Source: Modestobacter marinus (lineage in GTDB: Bacteria; Actinomycetota; Actinomycetes; Mycobacteriales; Geodermatophilaceae). From it: a stretch of DNA of 64,000 bases. The stretch spans positions 930,001 through 994,000 of the forward strand of contig NZ_JAAMPA010000001.1 in NCBI RefSeq assembly GCF_011758655.1. Reading direction: 5' to 3'. The notes below the pieces were generated by a model. It worked only from the letters and a program-made list of their open reading frames with translations. It was not told the DNA's origin and ran no database searches. This document shows positions 17,544-26,673 of the stretch, one piece after another. The translations under genes and the position numbers were made by a program. Position 1 is the stretch's first letter. Every line of letters starts with the position of its first letter.

Positions 17544-18442
17544 CCCTTCACCGCCCCGGCCACCAGACCGGAGCTCATCCGCCGCTGGACGAACAGGAAG
17601 AAGAGGATGACCGGCACGGTGATCACCGCGGCCCCGGCCATGACCACGCCCCAGTCGGTGGCCCGGTTGGCCTCGACCAGGCCCTGCAGCCACAGCGGGA
17701 GGGTGCGCTCGGCCGGGTCGGTCATCACGACCAGCGCGAGGGTGTACTCGTTCCAGGCCTGGAGGAACCCGTAGACGCCGGAGGCGACCAGCCCGGGGGC
17801 GAGCAGCGGGAAGGTGATCCGGAAGAACGCGCCGGTGCGGGACAGGCCGTCCATCATCGCGGCCTCCTCCAGCTCGAACGGCACCCCGCTGACGAAGCCG
17901 CGCAGCATCCAGATGGTGAACGGCAGGACGGCGGCGACGTAGACGATCGACAGGCCCAGCACCGAGTTGACCAGGTGCCAGGTGTCCAGCATCTGGTACT
18001 GGGAGATGAACAGCCCCTCGGCCGGGATCATCTGCACGACCAGCACCGTCACGACGAAGCTCTTGCGGCCCCGGAACCGGAACCGGCTGATCGCCAGCGC
18101 CGCCACGAAGGCGAAGAGGATCGCGGCGGCCAGGGTCAGCCCGGTGACGGCGAGGGAGACCCGGAAGGCGTCGTAGAACGACGGGTCGCCGAGCACCCGG
18201 CGGAAGTTGGCCAGCGTGCCGCCGAACGGCAGGAACGACGGCTCCGGGGTGCGCAGCCGGTTGGTCGGCAGGAACGCGCTGTTGATCATCCAGTAGACCG
18301 GGAAGACCCAGGCCAGCGCGACGACCACCGCCAGCGCCCCCAGCAGCCGGCGGGACGCGGAGGCCCGGCGCCGGGGACGGCGCCGCACCACCTGGGCGCG
18401 CGCGGGCACGGCGGTGTTCGGCGGCGGGACGACGGCGGTCAT
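17540..18442 (-). CDS. ABC sugar transporter permease (MalG type)
   Basis: 300 residues, six transmembrane segments. The EAA loop reads EEAAMMDGLSRTGAFFRITFPLLAPGL. The ATG at 18442 overlaps the upstream permease stop as ATGA, so the pair is translationally coupled. It ends with RRMSSGLVAGAVKG, typical of CUT1-family inner permeases. It imports oligosaccharides with the adjacent permease and binding protein. No ATPase gene is in the operon, so a shared MsiK-type ATPase elsewhere is inferred. Confidence 0.93.
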   Translation of the reverse strand: MTAVVPPPNTAVPARAQVVRRRPRRRASASRRLLGALAVVVALAWVFPVYWMINSAFLPTNRLRTPEPSFLPFGGTLANFRRVLGDPSFYDAFRVSLAVTGLTLAAAILFAFVAALAISRFRFRGRKSFVVTVLVVQMIPAEGLFISQYQMLDTWHLVNSVLGLSIVYVAAVLPFTIWMLRGFVSGVPFELEEAAMMDGLSRTGAFFRITFPLLAPGLVASGVYGFLQAWNEYTLALVVMTDPAERTLPLWLQGLVEANRATDWGVVMAGAAVITVPVILFFLFVQRRMSSGLVAGAVKG

Positions 18443-19425
18443 GCCTCGTCCTCGCGCAGCATCCGGCGGATGTAGAAGACGGTCAGCGCCAGCGTGATCA
18501 CCAGCATGATCGTGGCCATCGCCCCGGCCATCGAGAACTCCTTGGACAGCGAGTAGATGTAGGTGCCCAGCAGGTGGGTCTCCCGGGTCGGCGCGCCGGC
18601 GCGCTGCAGGACGTGGATCTGGGTGAACACCCGGAGGTCCCAGATCACCTGGAGCAGGGCCACCACGAACAGCACCGGCTTGATCATCGGGAGCGCCAGC
18701 CGCCACAGCCGCTGCCAGCTGCTCGCCCCGTCGAGCTGCGCGGCCTCCATGCACTCGTCGGGCACCTGCAGCAGCCCGGCGTAGACGGTGAAGACGACGA
18801 ACGGCACGCTCATCCAGACCACGATCACCGTGGCGACCGCGTAGAAGGACAGCGGCTCGATCAGCCAGGAGTGGCCGCGCTGGCCCTCCATCCCCAGCGG
18901 CCCGGCCAGCACCCAGTTGACGACGCCGTACTGGGAGTCGAACAGCCACTGCCAGACGGTCATCGTGGCCAGCACCGGGGTGCCCCAGGCCAGCAGCATG
19001 CCGACCTGCAGGGTGATCCGGGCCGCCCGGCCGACCTTGGTCATCAGCACCGCCAGCGCGATGCCCAGCGCCATGGTCAGCGCGGCGTTCACCAGGCAGA
19101 AGGCGATCGACCGGGCGATCACCCCCCAGACGTAGGGGTCGGAGAGCAGGGTGACGTAGTTGTCCAGGCCGACCCACTCGGCCGGGCGGCCGAACTGCTG
19201 GGCCAGGCCGTACTCCTGGAAGGAGAACACGAACTGGCGGACCAGCGGGTACCCCAGGCCCACCGCCAGCGGGACCAAGGCGGGGACGAGCAGGAGGTAG
19301 GGCCCGACGCGGGCGGGGAGCGGCCGACGGCGGCGCAGCGGTGCCGCGGCGGTGCTCCCCGTCGCCGGGGGTGGTGTGCGGGGCGCCGCGGGTGCGGGCG
19401 CGGCGGGTGCGGGTGGCGCGGACAT
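18439..19425 (-). CDS. ABC sugar transporter permease (MalF type)
   Basis: 328 residues. A Pro/Ala-rich cytoplasmic N-terminus (about 35 residues) precedes six transmembrane segments. The EAA motif is ECMEAAQLDGASSWQRLWRLALPMIKPV. It matches CUT1 MalF-like permeases of actinobacterial di- and oligosaccharide importers. ATG at 19425. It lies 113 bp after the binding-protein stop, and its stop overlaps the next permease. Confidence 0.93.
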   Translation of the reverse strand: MSAPPAPAAPAPAAPRTPPPATGSTAAAPLRRRRPLPARVGPYLLLVPALVPLAVGLGYPLVRQFVFSFQEYGLAQQFGRPAEWVGLDNYVTLLSDPYVWGVIARSIAFCLVNAALTMALGIALAVLMTKVGRAARITLQVGMLLAWGTPVLATMTVWQWLFDSQYGVVNWVLAGPLGMEGQRGHSWLIEPLSFYAVATVIVVWMSVPFVVFTVYAGLLQVPDECMEAAQLDGASSWQRLWRLALPMIKPVLFVVALLQVIWDLRVFTQIHVLQRAGAPTRETHLLGTYIYSLSKEFSMAGAMATIMLVITLALTVFYIRRMLREDEA

Positions 19426-19538
19426 GGCGGGCTCCTGGATCCGGGCAGGACCGGGCCGGGCCGGGGACGCGATCGCGGCGCGCGGGCACCGGACGGCGGG
19501 CGGGCGCGATCGCGCCCCCGGCGAGCGGGGTCAGGCGG

Positions 19539-20882
19539 TCAGTTGAGCGTGTCGGTGATCAGCTGGTCCGCCTCGGCCGCGGCCGTGGCCGGGTCGGTGC
19601 CGCTGGCGATCTCCTGGAAGAGGTCCTCCAGGATCCGGGCGCCCTCGACGTCGGCCCACTTCTCGGCCGGCGGCGTCAGCTCGGCGTCGACCGCGGCGGC
19701 CAGCGCCGCCTGGGCGTAGACGTCGTCGCCGAGCGCGTCGGCGTACTCGGTGTTGCCCGGGATGAGCCCGTTCTCGGCCAGCATCGTCTGGTACTCGGGG
19801 CTGAAGATGATCCGCAGCAGGTCGCGGGCCAGCTCCTGGTTGCCCGACTTCGCCGGGATGCCGATGTTCGAGCCGCCGGCGAAGACCGGTGCGACCGAGC
19901 CCTCCTCGAGACCGGGGAGGGCGAAGATGCCGGTCTTCTCCTCGTTGCACGCCTGCTGCTCGGCCAGCAGCGCCTTCGCCGCCTCGGACTCGTCGTCGGC
20001 GGCCACGCCCTTGTTGCACGCGGGCAGGTCGATGCTCCAGCGGGCCCAGGTGGGGGCGGAGAACATCGCCGCCTCGCCGTTGTTGAACGCGATCCACGGC
20101 TCGTTGGAGTCGGCGTCCCGCGGTGCGCTGGTCGCCGTGGTGAACAGCTCCTGGACCTCGGCCAGCCCCTCCTGCGACTCGGGGCTGGACAGCGCGCCGG
20201 TCCACTCGCCGTCCTCCTCGACGGCCAGCTCACCGCCGTGGCTGTTCAGCCAGGCGACGCCGTTGTACCAGTCCTGACCGGGCAGCCAGAACCCGGAGAA
20301 GCTCGGCGCCCCGGTCGGGTTGGCCTGCTGCAGCGTCTGCGCGACCTCGGTGAACTCGGCGAGGGTGGTGGGCACCTCCACCCCGGCGGCCGCGAAGACC
20401 TCCTTGTTGTAGAAGACCGCGCGGGCACCGGAGTAGTAGGGCACCGCGTACAGCGTGTCGTCGACCGTGCCGGCGTCGACGAAGCCCTGCAGCAGGTCGT
20501 CGCCGCCCAGCTCCTCGTACATGTCGGAGATGTCGCTGAAGGCGCCGGCGTAGGTGAACGTCGGGCTCTGCGTGTTGCCGATCTCCACCAGGTCCGGGGT
20601 CTGGCTCTCCGACGTCAGCGCCGTCTGCAGCCGCGGGACGAGCCCGTTCCAGTCCTGCTCCTCGATCACCAGGGTCGCGTCGGGGTGCTCGGCCTCGAAG
20701 GTCTCCACCAGGTGGTCGCGGAGCTCCTGCGGGGTGTCGGAGCCGGCCAGCCACAGCCGGAGCTCACCACCGCTCTCGCCGCCACCGCCGCTGTCGGCGG
20801 CGTCCTCGCCACCGCCACAGGCGGTCAACGCCAGCATCCCGACGGCCAGGGCCGCCAGGCCACTCGTGCGTACCCTCTTCAT
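19539..20882 (-). CDS. Sugar ABC transporter solute-binding lipoprotein
   Basis: 447 residues. ATG at 20882 follows GGAAGGAA; the frame is open further upstream, but MKRVRTSGLAALAVGMLALTACGGG is an obvious type II signal peptide with lipobox LTAC. The mature part is an extracellular-binding-protein family 1 fold (GGELRLWLAGSDTPQE, DWNGLVPRLQTAL, YAVPYYSGARAVFYNKEVF, FAGGSNIGIPAKSGNQELA). It captures an oligosaccharide, probably chitobiose or an amino-sugar muropeptide fragment judging from NagZ and the ROK kinase in the operon; the ligand is inferred. Confidence 0.93.
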   Translation of the reverse strand: MKRVRTSGLAALAVGMLALTACGGGEDAADSGGGGESGGELRLWLAGSDTPQELRDHLVETFEAEHPDATLVIEEQDWNGLVPRLQTALTSESQTPDLVEIGNTQSPTFTYAGAFSDISDMYEELGGDDLLQGFVDAGTVDDTLYAVPYYSGARAVFYNKEVFAAAGVEVPTTLAEFTEVAQTLQQANPTGAPSFSGFWLPGQDWYNGVAWLNSHGGELAVEEDGEWTGALSSPESQEGLAEVQELFTTATSAPRDADSNEPWIAFNNGEAAMFSAPTWARWSIDLPACNKGVAADDESEAAKALLAEQQACNEEKTGIFALPGLEEGSVAPVFAGGSNIGIPAKSGNQELARDLLRIIFSPEYQTMLAENGLIPGNTEYADALGDDVYAQAALAAAVDAELTPPAEKWADVEGARILEDLFQEIASGTDPATAAAEADQLITDTLN

Positions 20883-21021
20883 GTTGGGGTTCCTTCCCGA
20901 TGCGCGGACGGTGCCGGACAGCGCCGTTCCAGGGGGCGTGCTCTCCCGACGTGCAGGAGGTCGGCTCGGGGTCGTCGCCTGGGTGCACCACCACCCGGGT
21001 CGCGTGACCACGTTCGCGAGG

Positions 21022-22200
21022 TCACGTGACCCCGAGCTGACCGGACAGCACGAGCACGGCGGCCCCGGACAGGGCGCCGTGCTCGCCGAGCGAGGTCATC
21101 CGCAGCTGGACGTGGCTGCTGACGACCGGGATGGTGCGTTCGCGCAGGGTGTCCAGTGCCGCGTCGCGCAGCGGCCCACCCAGCAGTTCCCCCGGGCCGC
21201 AGAGCACGACCTCGGAGAGGTTGAGTGCGCTGACCACGGGGGCCAGCACGATGCCCAGCCGACGGCCGACCGAGGCCAGTGCGGCATCGGTGGCGGCAGG
21301 GTCGAGCCCGGCGATCCGCCGGCGCATCGCCGGCACGGACAGCACCGTCTCCAGGCAGCCGCGGCGCCCGCAGGCGCAGGGCTGGGGGCGGCCGAGGGGT
21401 GCCTGGTCGTGCTCGTCGCGCTCGTCGAGGGCGGTGACGTGCCCGAGCTCGCCGGCGGCGTGCTCGTTGCCCTGGACGAGCGCGCCGTCCAGCACGATGC
21501 CGGCGCCCACCCCACCGCCGACGGTGAGCACCAGCAGGCCGTTGCCGGAGGCGCCGCCCCAGGTGAACTCGCCCAGGGCCGCGGTGTCCGCGTCGTTGGC
21601 CACGTGCACCGGCAGCTCCAGCGCGGCGCTCAGCTGCTCGGCGAGCGGCAGGTCGTACCAGCCGCGGTTGGGCGCCTGCAGCACGCGACCGGAGGGGTCG
21701 ATGACGCCCGGGGAGCCCACCCCCACCCCGAGCACCGGGCGGGTGGTCGCCGCGACCAGCTCCTGGCACAGGCCCAGCAGCACCTCGACCGCCGCGGCAC
21801 CGGTGCGGCCGCCGACCGCCGCCGTCCGGCGTTCCTGGACGGCGCCGGACAGGTCGAGGACGGCGCCGTGCACCAGCTCGTCGTCGGCCAGGTCGACGGC
21901 GACGATCTGGAAGGCCTCGGCGTCCAGCCCCACCAGCGTGCCGGGCTTGCCGACCTTGCCGTCGGCCTGCTGACCCAGCTCGGTGACCAGGCCCTGGGCC
22001 AGCAGTGAGGCGACGAGGTCGGAGATCGTGACCCGGGTCAGCCCGGTCGCCCGGGCCAGCTCGGCCCGCGACCGCGGCCCGGCGTGGAAGAGCAGCTGGA
22101 GCACCATCGACCGGTTGCTCGCCCGGGCGTGCTCGGGCAGCACCTTGGCGGTGGAGCGCAGCGCTCGTCGGTGCTGCGGGGTGTCTGCGACGGCGGTCAC
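21022..22200 (-). CDS. ROK-family transcriptional repressor (NagC/XylR type)
   Basis: 392 residues from the GTG at 22200. An N-terminal winged helix (SMVLQLLFHAGPRSRAELARATGLTRVTISDLVASLLAQGLV) is followed by a ROK sugar-binding domain with GVGVGSPGVID, ANDADTAALGEF, LTVGGGVGAGIVLDG, GELGHV and zinc motif CACGRRGCLE. The frame is open upstream to 22329, but that would place the operator dyad inside the gene, so 22200 is preferred. It heads the importer operon and is likely an autoregulated repressor released by an amino sugar or its phosphate. Confidence 0.9.
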   Translation of the reverse strand: MTAVADTPQHRRALRSTAKVLPEHARASNRSMVLQLLFHAGPRSRAELARATGLTRVTISDLVASLLAQGLVTELGQQADGKVGKPGTLVGLDAEAFQIVAVDLADDELVHGAVLDLSGAVQERRTAAVGGRTGAAAVEVLLGLCQELVAATTRPVLGVGVGSPGVIDPSGRVLQAPNRGWYDLPLAEQLSAALELPVHVANDADTAALGEFTWGGASGNGLLVLTVGGGVGAGIVLDGALVQGNEHAAGELGHVTALDERDEHDQAPLGRPQPCACGRRGCLETVLSVPAMRRRIAGLDPAATDAALASVGRRLGIVLAPVVSALNLSEVVLCGPGELLGGPLRDAALDTLRERTIPVVSSHVQLRMTSLGEHGALSGAAVLVLSGQLGVT

Positions 22201-22201
22201 A

Positions 22202-22226
22202 TTTGTTAGGCAACCGTCCTTACAAA
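22202..22226. promoter_or_regulatory. ROK operator overlapping the repressor start region
   Basis: TTTGTTAGG-caaccgt-CCTTACAAA is an inverted repeat with 8 of 9 arm positions matching, directly upstream of the repressor GTG. A -35-like TTGACA lies just upstream (22236-22231 on the minus strand). TTAGG/CCTAA arms are typical of ROK-repressor sites, so autorepression is likely. No second copy was seen before the binding-protein gene. Confidence 0.7.
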
Positions 22227-22328
22227 CACCTGTCAAGGGGGTGGCGCGCGAGTGAGCAGAACGCAACCTGCCTACTTGCAGCTCACCGGCCCGGCACGCG
22301 CACACGGCTCGCGCTGCTACGGATGACA

Positions 22329-22352
22329 TGGGACTCGAAACATGAAGAGCCG
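22329..22352 (+). repeat. Degenerate copy of tRNA-Ser 3' segment (possible att remnant)
   Basis: TGGGACTCGAAACATGAAGA and the following GCCG align with 28010-28034 inside tRNA-Ser (T arm and variable arm). About 20 of 25 positions are identical with one gap, in the same orientation. The position coincides with the left edge of the lower-G+C region, and the geometry (displaced tRNA 3' end on the distal side) is what tRNA-targeted integration leaves. Chance similarity is not excluded. Confidence 0.45.
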
Positions 22353-23111
22353 CCCTCGAAGCTTCCGACCATCGCAGCGCAATCTTTGGAGCCGCCGCTC
22401 CGCCCTTCGAATGGCCAGATTCAGATTCGGTTCACCGCCCGCAACTCTGACTGTCCGTTGAGATCCCGCGGCGGGGCGAGGTAGCGCGTGACCTTAAGAG
22501 CTTCGCCGCAACCGCCCCGCCGGCCGATACGGCTACCAGCTGGCTACCGTGGACGAAGACCGCCTGGAGGCGATGCTGAACGACGACGAAGACCAGCGCC
22601 GGAGATACCAGTCGCACGCGTCGCCGGCCACTGGCTACCAAGCCAGCCGCGGGTTTGCCCCGCGCCAGATGCGGTCTCGCAATTGGTCGCGGGGCTGCAA
22701 TGCAACGGTGCGTTCCCGTCACAGGTCTCGCGCGCTGGCACAGTGAGACGGCTAGCCTCGGAGCCGCGCGACCACGCCCAAGGGGTCTAGATGTACGCGG
22801 TCGAGCCGACCGCCAAGTCCCCCTGAGAAGTTGGGCCAGCAGCCGCCTTGCTCAGCCACCGATCCGCCGACCGCTGGCAGACGAGAATCGTGTCCTTCAG
22901 GAGGTGGCCATCCCACCGTAACGGACCCGGCAAGCCTGGATTTAACCACTGCTGCACTATTTCTAGCGTGGTACCACACCTGCAGACGACCCCGGCGCGC
23001 CTTAAAGGTCGACTGGGGCAGACGTGGGAGTACTGTATGTCCGACGACGTCCGCGCCTGAAGTAACCGTTTACGTCTAGACTCAGCAGGCCCCTCCGCTG
23101 CTCTGCCCCAC
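22353..23111. other. Island-edge region without a recognisable gene
   Basis: Short open frames exist, for example 22549-22746 encoding MDEDRLEAMLNDDEDQRRR followed by low-complexity Arg/Ser. None has a convincing ribosome site, codon pattern or recognisable domain. The region probably holds gene debris and the promoter of the downstream helicase gene. Confidence 0.5.
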
Positions 23112-25019
23112 ATGCCATCCTCCGCAGAATTGTTACGACCAAGGGACCACGCCTTGCCCCTACTGCGACTCTCTGGTCGCCGCCTTAAAGCGCTGGCTGA
23201 TGGCAATTCACTGAGCGCGACACTAGCCAGGCAGATGTCCCTCACTCATCGGCCGATGATTTCTAGTCGAAGCATGAGCGCTTGGGCGAATAGCCTAAGC
23301 ACACTCGCCGTCGACCTTAGTGAAGCCAACCTAGGAGACGTTGAGGTCCTCATCTCCTACCGGCTTCCGCACTCTAGCCATCATGTCGACGTTGTCCTCG
23401 TTGGCCAACAAGCGGAGCGGCTTGGACCTTCATACGTTCTTCTGAATATTAAGCCTTGGCAAGAAGCGACTCTATTTGAAGATAATCCAAAGCTCGTCCT
23501 CCAGTCCGGCACGCGAGGCCGACCAAGTCTTCATCCAGTCGCGCAGGTTCATGCACAGTGCGAGTACCTACGTAGCAAACTGGGATATGCGGACATGTCC
23601 GCCGACCCCGTCTCTGGCGCCGCCTATCTACACAACGCTAGCGATGACTCGGTACACGCGCTCCGCACTTACCCGCAGGATCGGTCAGGTCAACTATTCA
23701 CCGCCCTCGGCCGAGCCAGGTTCTTGGACTATCTTCGCAGCCGCCTATCTCCCATCAATGCGGACATTCACGCCGATCGCCTTCTCAGGTCGTCGTTCAC
23801 TTCGTGCAAGAGACTACTCAGCGTAGCGGCCGAAGAGTTTCACGGCCGCCCACAATTCATTTTCCTGAACGAACAGCTAGTGGCATTCAACTTGGTGTTA
23901 CATGAGGCAACCAAAGCCCAATCTGTCGACCACAAGTCTGTGGTAGTCATTTCGGGCGGGCCTGGTAGCGGAAAGAGTGCGGTCGCATTGTCGCTGCTCG
24001 GCGAGTTGAACCTCCGCGGATTAATAGCAGCCCACGTGACAGGATCGCGATCCTTTACTCAAACGCTACGGCGGGTGATTAGCCCGCAAGCGCCGCGGGT
24101 CGCTGCACTGTTCAAGTATTTCAATCAGTTCATAGATGCTCCAGAAAACGGCCTCGACGTTCTGATAGCGGACGAAGCTCATCGACTGCGGAAGACGTCA
24201 GTGAATAGGTGGACCAGGCCAGAGCTGAACACCGGCAAGCGCCAGGTCGACGAAATTATCGACGCCGCTCGCCTGTCTGTCTTTTTGCTAGACCAGGACC
24301 AAGTGGTACGCCCCGGCGAGACGGGCACTCTTGAAGAAATTGAAGACCACGCGCGGGCGCGCGGCATCCCAGTAAGTCACGTTGCTCTAGACGGACAGTA
24401 CCGCAGCGGCGGGGATCCCGAGTATGTCAACTGGGTGGACCGACTTCTCGGACTAACGGCAGGAAGACCCGCACCGTGGACGGGGAATGCCGACTTCGAA
24501 CTCAAGTTGGCATCATCCCCGTCTGCACTGGAGGCGATGCTGGCCGATAGGGTCGTAATGGGGCAAAGTGCGCGCATTGCTGCTGGCTACTGCTGGCCGT
24601 GGAGTGACCCGCTTCCGGACGGGTCCCTCGTACCGGACGTCCGGATCGGCGAATGGATGCACCCTTGGGCCCTTAAGGGTGATCGGTCGGTCGGCGGGGC
24701 GCCGCCAGCCGCGCTTTGGGCGAGTGACGACCGCGGTTTCGGGCAAGTGGGCACCGTCTATTCGGCTCAGGGGTTCGACTACGAATGGAGCGGTGTGCTT
24801 GTGGGACCCGACCTAGTGTGGCGGAACGACGACTGGGTGACTGTGCGCCAAGCGAGTATGGACCCGGACTTTAAGAATCTGCGACGTGTCAGTGACGCGG
24901 ACTTCGACGTACTCGTTCGCAACGTCTATAAAGTTTTGCTGACCCGAGGTCTGCGCGGAACTATTCTCTATTCGACCGATGAGGAGACGCAGGAATTCCT
25001 CAAGACAGTCGTCCGCTAG
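23112..25019 (+). CDS. Nuclease-like / DUF2075 (Schlafen group 3-like) helicase protein, candidate defence gene
   Basis: 635 residues. Residues 60-130 form a PD-(D/E)xK-like core: the HHVDVVLVG strand with D93, then YVLLNIKPW with N112 and K114. In relatives as I recall them this strand reads VVxELKQW, so the catalytic Glu is replaced by Asn. A P-loop ATPase/helicase domain follows: Walker A GGPGSGKS (282-289), Walker B IADEAH (D354-H357), LLDQDQVV sensor, AQGFDYEWSGVLVG, and LLTRGLRGTILY as an arginine-finger motif. This is the DUF2075 module. It is convergent with the SIR2 gene, 79 bp away. Composition is unlike the host. A nucleic-acid-targeting defence role is inference. The start at 23112 is plausible; later ATGs exist near 23235. 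Confidence 0.82.
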   Translation: MPSSAELLRPRDHALPLLRLSGRRLKALADGNSLSATLARQMSLTHRPMISSRSMSAWANSLSTLAVDLSEANLGDVEVLISYRLPHSSHHVDVVLVGQQAERLGPSYVLLNIKPWQEATLFEDNPKLVLQSGTRGRPSLHPVAQVHAQCEYLRSKLGYADMSADPVSGAAYLHNASDDSVHALRTYPQDRSGQLFTALGRARFLDYLRSRLSPINADIHADRLLRSSFTSCKRLLSVAAEEFHGRPQFIFLNEQLVAFNLVLHEATKAQSVDHKSVVVISGGPGSGKSAVALSLLGELNLRGLIAAHVTGSRSFTQTLRRVISPQAPRVAALFKYFNQFIDAPENGLDVLIADEAHRLRKTSVNRWTRPELNTGKRQVDEIIDAARLSVFLLDQDQVVRPGETGTLEEIEDHARARGIPVSHVALDGQYRSGGDPEYVNWVDRLLGLTAGRPAPWTGNADFELKLASSPSALEAMLADRVVMGQSARIAAGYCWPWSDPLPDGSLVPDVRIGEWMHPWALKGDRSVGGAPPAALWASDDRGFGQVGTVYSAQGFDYEWSGVLVGPDLVWRNDDWVTVRQASMDPDFKNLRRVSDADFDVLVRNVYKVLLTRGLRGTILYSTDEETQEFLKTVVR

Positions 25020-25098
25020 CCCGGATTACGTACAATCTGGTGCGGACAACGACCTACTAATGTAGTCCCGCTAGGTAGACGTCTGTCAAAATACGGCG

Positions 25099-26673
25099 TT
25101 AAGAGTCGGCCAGGTCCTGTACCGCATCGGTGATCTCCTCGAAGGAGTCGAACCACAGCACTCTCACCCCTAGGCTCATGAGGATTTCTTCGACAAGTCC
25201 GTGATGCATGTCAAGGAACTTCCGCAAACTTGGATCGGAGATTGACTTTAGTTCTTTGACCGACCGGCGAGCTGTCGACAGGTTTTCCCGTCTCATGAAT
25301 GCATAGTGCCGTGCCGTGTCGACACTGCGTGCACCGATGTCCAACATGCGACGAAGATTCGGGTCCGTCATCGACAGTCCGACGAAAAGGCATGCATGTT
25401 CCCTGATGGCATTCAGCTGGACGATGTTGGTCCAGTGAAATGGATCTGAGTACACTTGGTGATACCCTTGTTCACTCATGACTAGAAACTGCTCATGAAC
25501 GCCCAAGTAAGTATCTGGATCACTTGGCAGGAAGCCGTGGACATGATATACGGGCAATTCCTGCGAGGTTGGCGCTGTCTTCCCTTCGTAAACCGCTACT
25601 GCTCGAACACGCCTAGTATTGAGGTTACCTTCCAATAGGTCATCAAAATTGTAGGTGATCACCGAGTGCACGCGTGAGCCTGCGCGCGTGGGCACACACA
25701 GATCGGAGATTGCTCGCAGGAGAGCCTTTGGCCTGTCGTTGGAGGCGTTAGCATATAGAATGCTGCGCAAATGCGATTTGAAGTCCTCGCCGCCGCGCTC
25801 CAAAGCTTGCTGAAGATACCGAGCCAGTTGGAGAGGCGAATCGCTATTAAGATGACCGGCGAGCAGGCCGAGGGCCGTAAGCTCCGACGACCCCGAGCGC
25901 GAGTCGAGTTGAGAGCTGAACGCGGCATCAAATAGAGAAGCGATCATCTGGTTCCAGGACGGTAGACCCAAGTCCATCGAGGCGCCGGCCCCCAGAAACA
26001 GCGACACGCCCTCGCGGTTGAAGATGTCGCGCAGTTCGCCTATAGCCTCAGATCTTACGAAATTCCGCTCCTGACGACGGACTTTTGTGGCTTCTTGCGG
26101 TGCCGGAGGTTTCACGGTCGGTCGGGCCGCGAGTTCATCCGCCAGTATTTCTGAATGCCGGGCGGCCAGATCCTCGAGGTCTTCAACGCCCCAGACAATT
26201 ACGGGAGGGGCGTCTGGCCGCATCGCAGAAGACAGCTCGTGTAGCTCAGCATCGAGACCTAGTCGCCGAAGTTGACGACTGGAGAGGTTATGGATAATAA
26301 GGACCGTCCCCGCTGACGCCGCGACGCCTTCAATCGCGGCGCGTCTGACAACTTCGCGAAGCCTAAAACTTGCCATTCTTGGATTATTCGAGAAGAACTT
26401 CACGTCGACCATCAACGGCGGCACGAGGCTTGCCACCGCGAACGGAATTACCGCATCAAATGCGTACGTTCTACGCTTAGGCGAAGCTCGGGCGAGTTCA
26501 AGTGACTCAGGCGTGACCTGCTTCTCACCCGAGGAGGCGGGGGGTGCGTCCGCTGCCAGGAGTCGCAAAACTAGAGCCTCGAATCGTCGGGCCCCCGCGA
26601 GAAGGTTAGCTTCCTCCTCCAGGCGGTCGAGAAGAAGTCGAAGGGGCGACAAGGGGCCGTCCGAGGTTGTCAT
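25099..26673 (-). CDS. PD-(D/E)xK nuclease - SIR2 NADase fusion, candidate antiphage effector
   Basis: 524 residues from ATG 26673 (AAAGG nine bases upstream; the frame is open to 26835 but without support). The N-terminal half resembles an Mrr-like restriction endonuclease: RRFEALVLRLL, YAFDAVIPF (D73), PLMVDVKFF (D90, K92), then VLIIHNL and VIVWGVEDLEDL. The C-terminal half is a SIR2-like NAD-binding domain: FLGAGAS (228-232), ITYNFDD (N342), YHVHG (H379) and VGLSMTDPNLRRML. The Asn and His needed for NAD+ cleavage in defence SIR2 proteins are present. Such domains deplete NAD+ during phage infection in known systems. The fusion and its convergent helicase partner suggest an abortive-infection module; function here is inferred. 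Confidence 0.82.
   Translation of the reverse strand: MTTSDGPLSPLRLLLDRLEEEANLLAGARRFEALVLRLLAADAPPASSGEKQVTPESLELARASPKRRTYAFDAVIPFAVASLVPPLMVDVKFFSNNPRMASFRLREVVRRAAIEGVAASAGTVLIIHNLSSRQLRRLGLDAELHELSSAMRPDAPPVIVWGVEDLEDLAARHSEILADELAARPTVKPPAPQEATKVRRQERNFVRSEAIGELRDIFNREGVSLFLGAGASMDLGLPSWNQMIASLFDAAFSSQLDSRSGSSELTALGLLAGHLNSDSPLQLARYLQQALERGGEDFKSHLRSILYANASNDRPKALLRAISDLCVPTRAGSRVHSVITYNFDDLLEGNLNTRRVRAVAVYEGKTAPTSQELPVYHVHGFLPSDPDTYLGVHEQFLVMSEQGYHQVYSDPFHWTNIVQLNAIREHACLFVGLSMTDPNLRRMLDIGARSVDTARHYAFMRRENLSTARRSVKELKSISDPSLRKFLDMHHGLVEEILMSLGVRVLWFDSFEEITDAVQDLADS

Noticed and set aside
22201-22329. Longer N-terminus for the ROK repressor (start at 22329)
   Set aside because: It would place the operator dyad and the TTGACA-like element inside the gene and add a Cys-rich stretch unlike ROK proteins.
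22549-22746. Short frame MDEDRLEAMLNDDEDQRRR... at the island edge
   Set aside because: The first 20 residues look protein-like, but the rest is low complexity and there is no ribosome site; not enough to call a gene.
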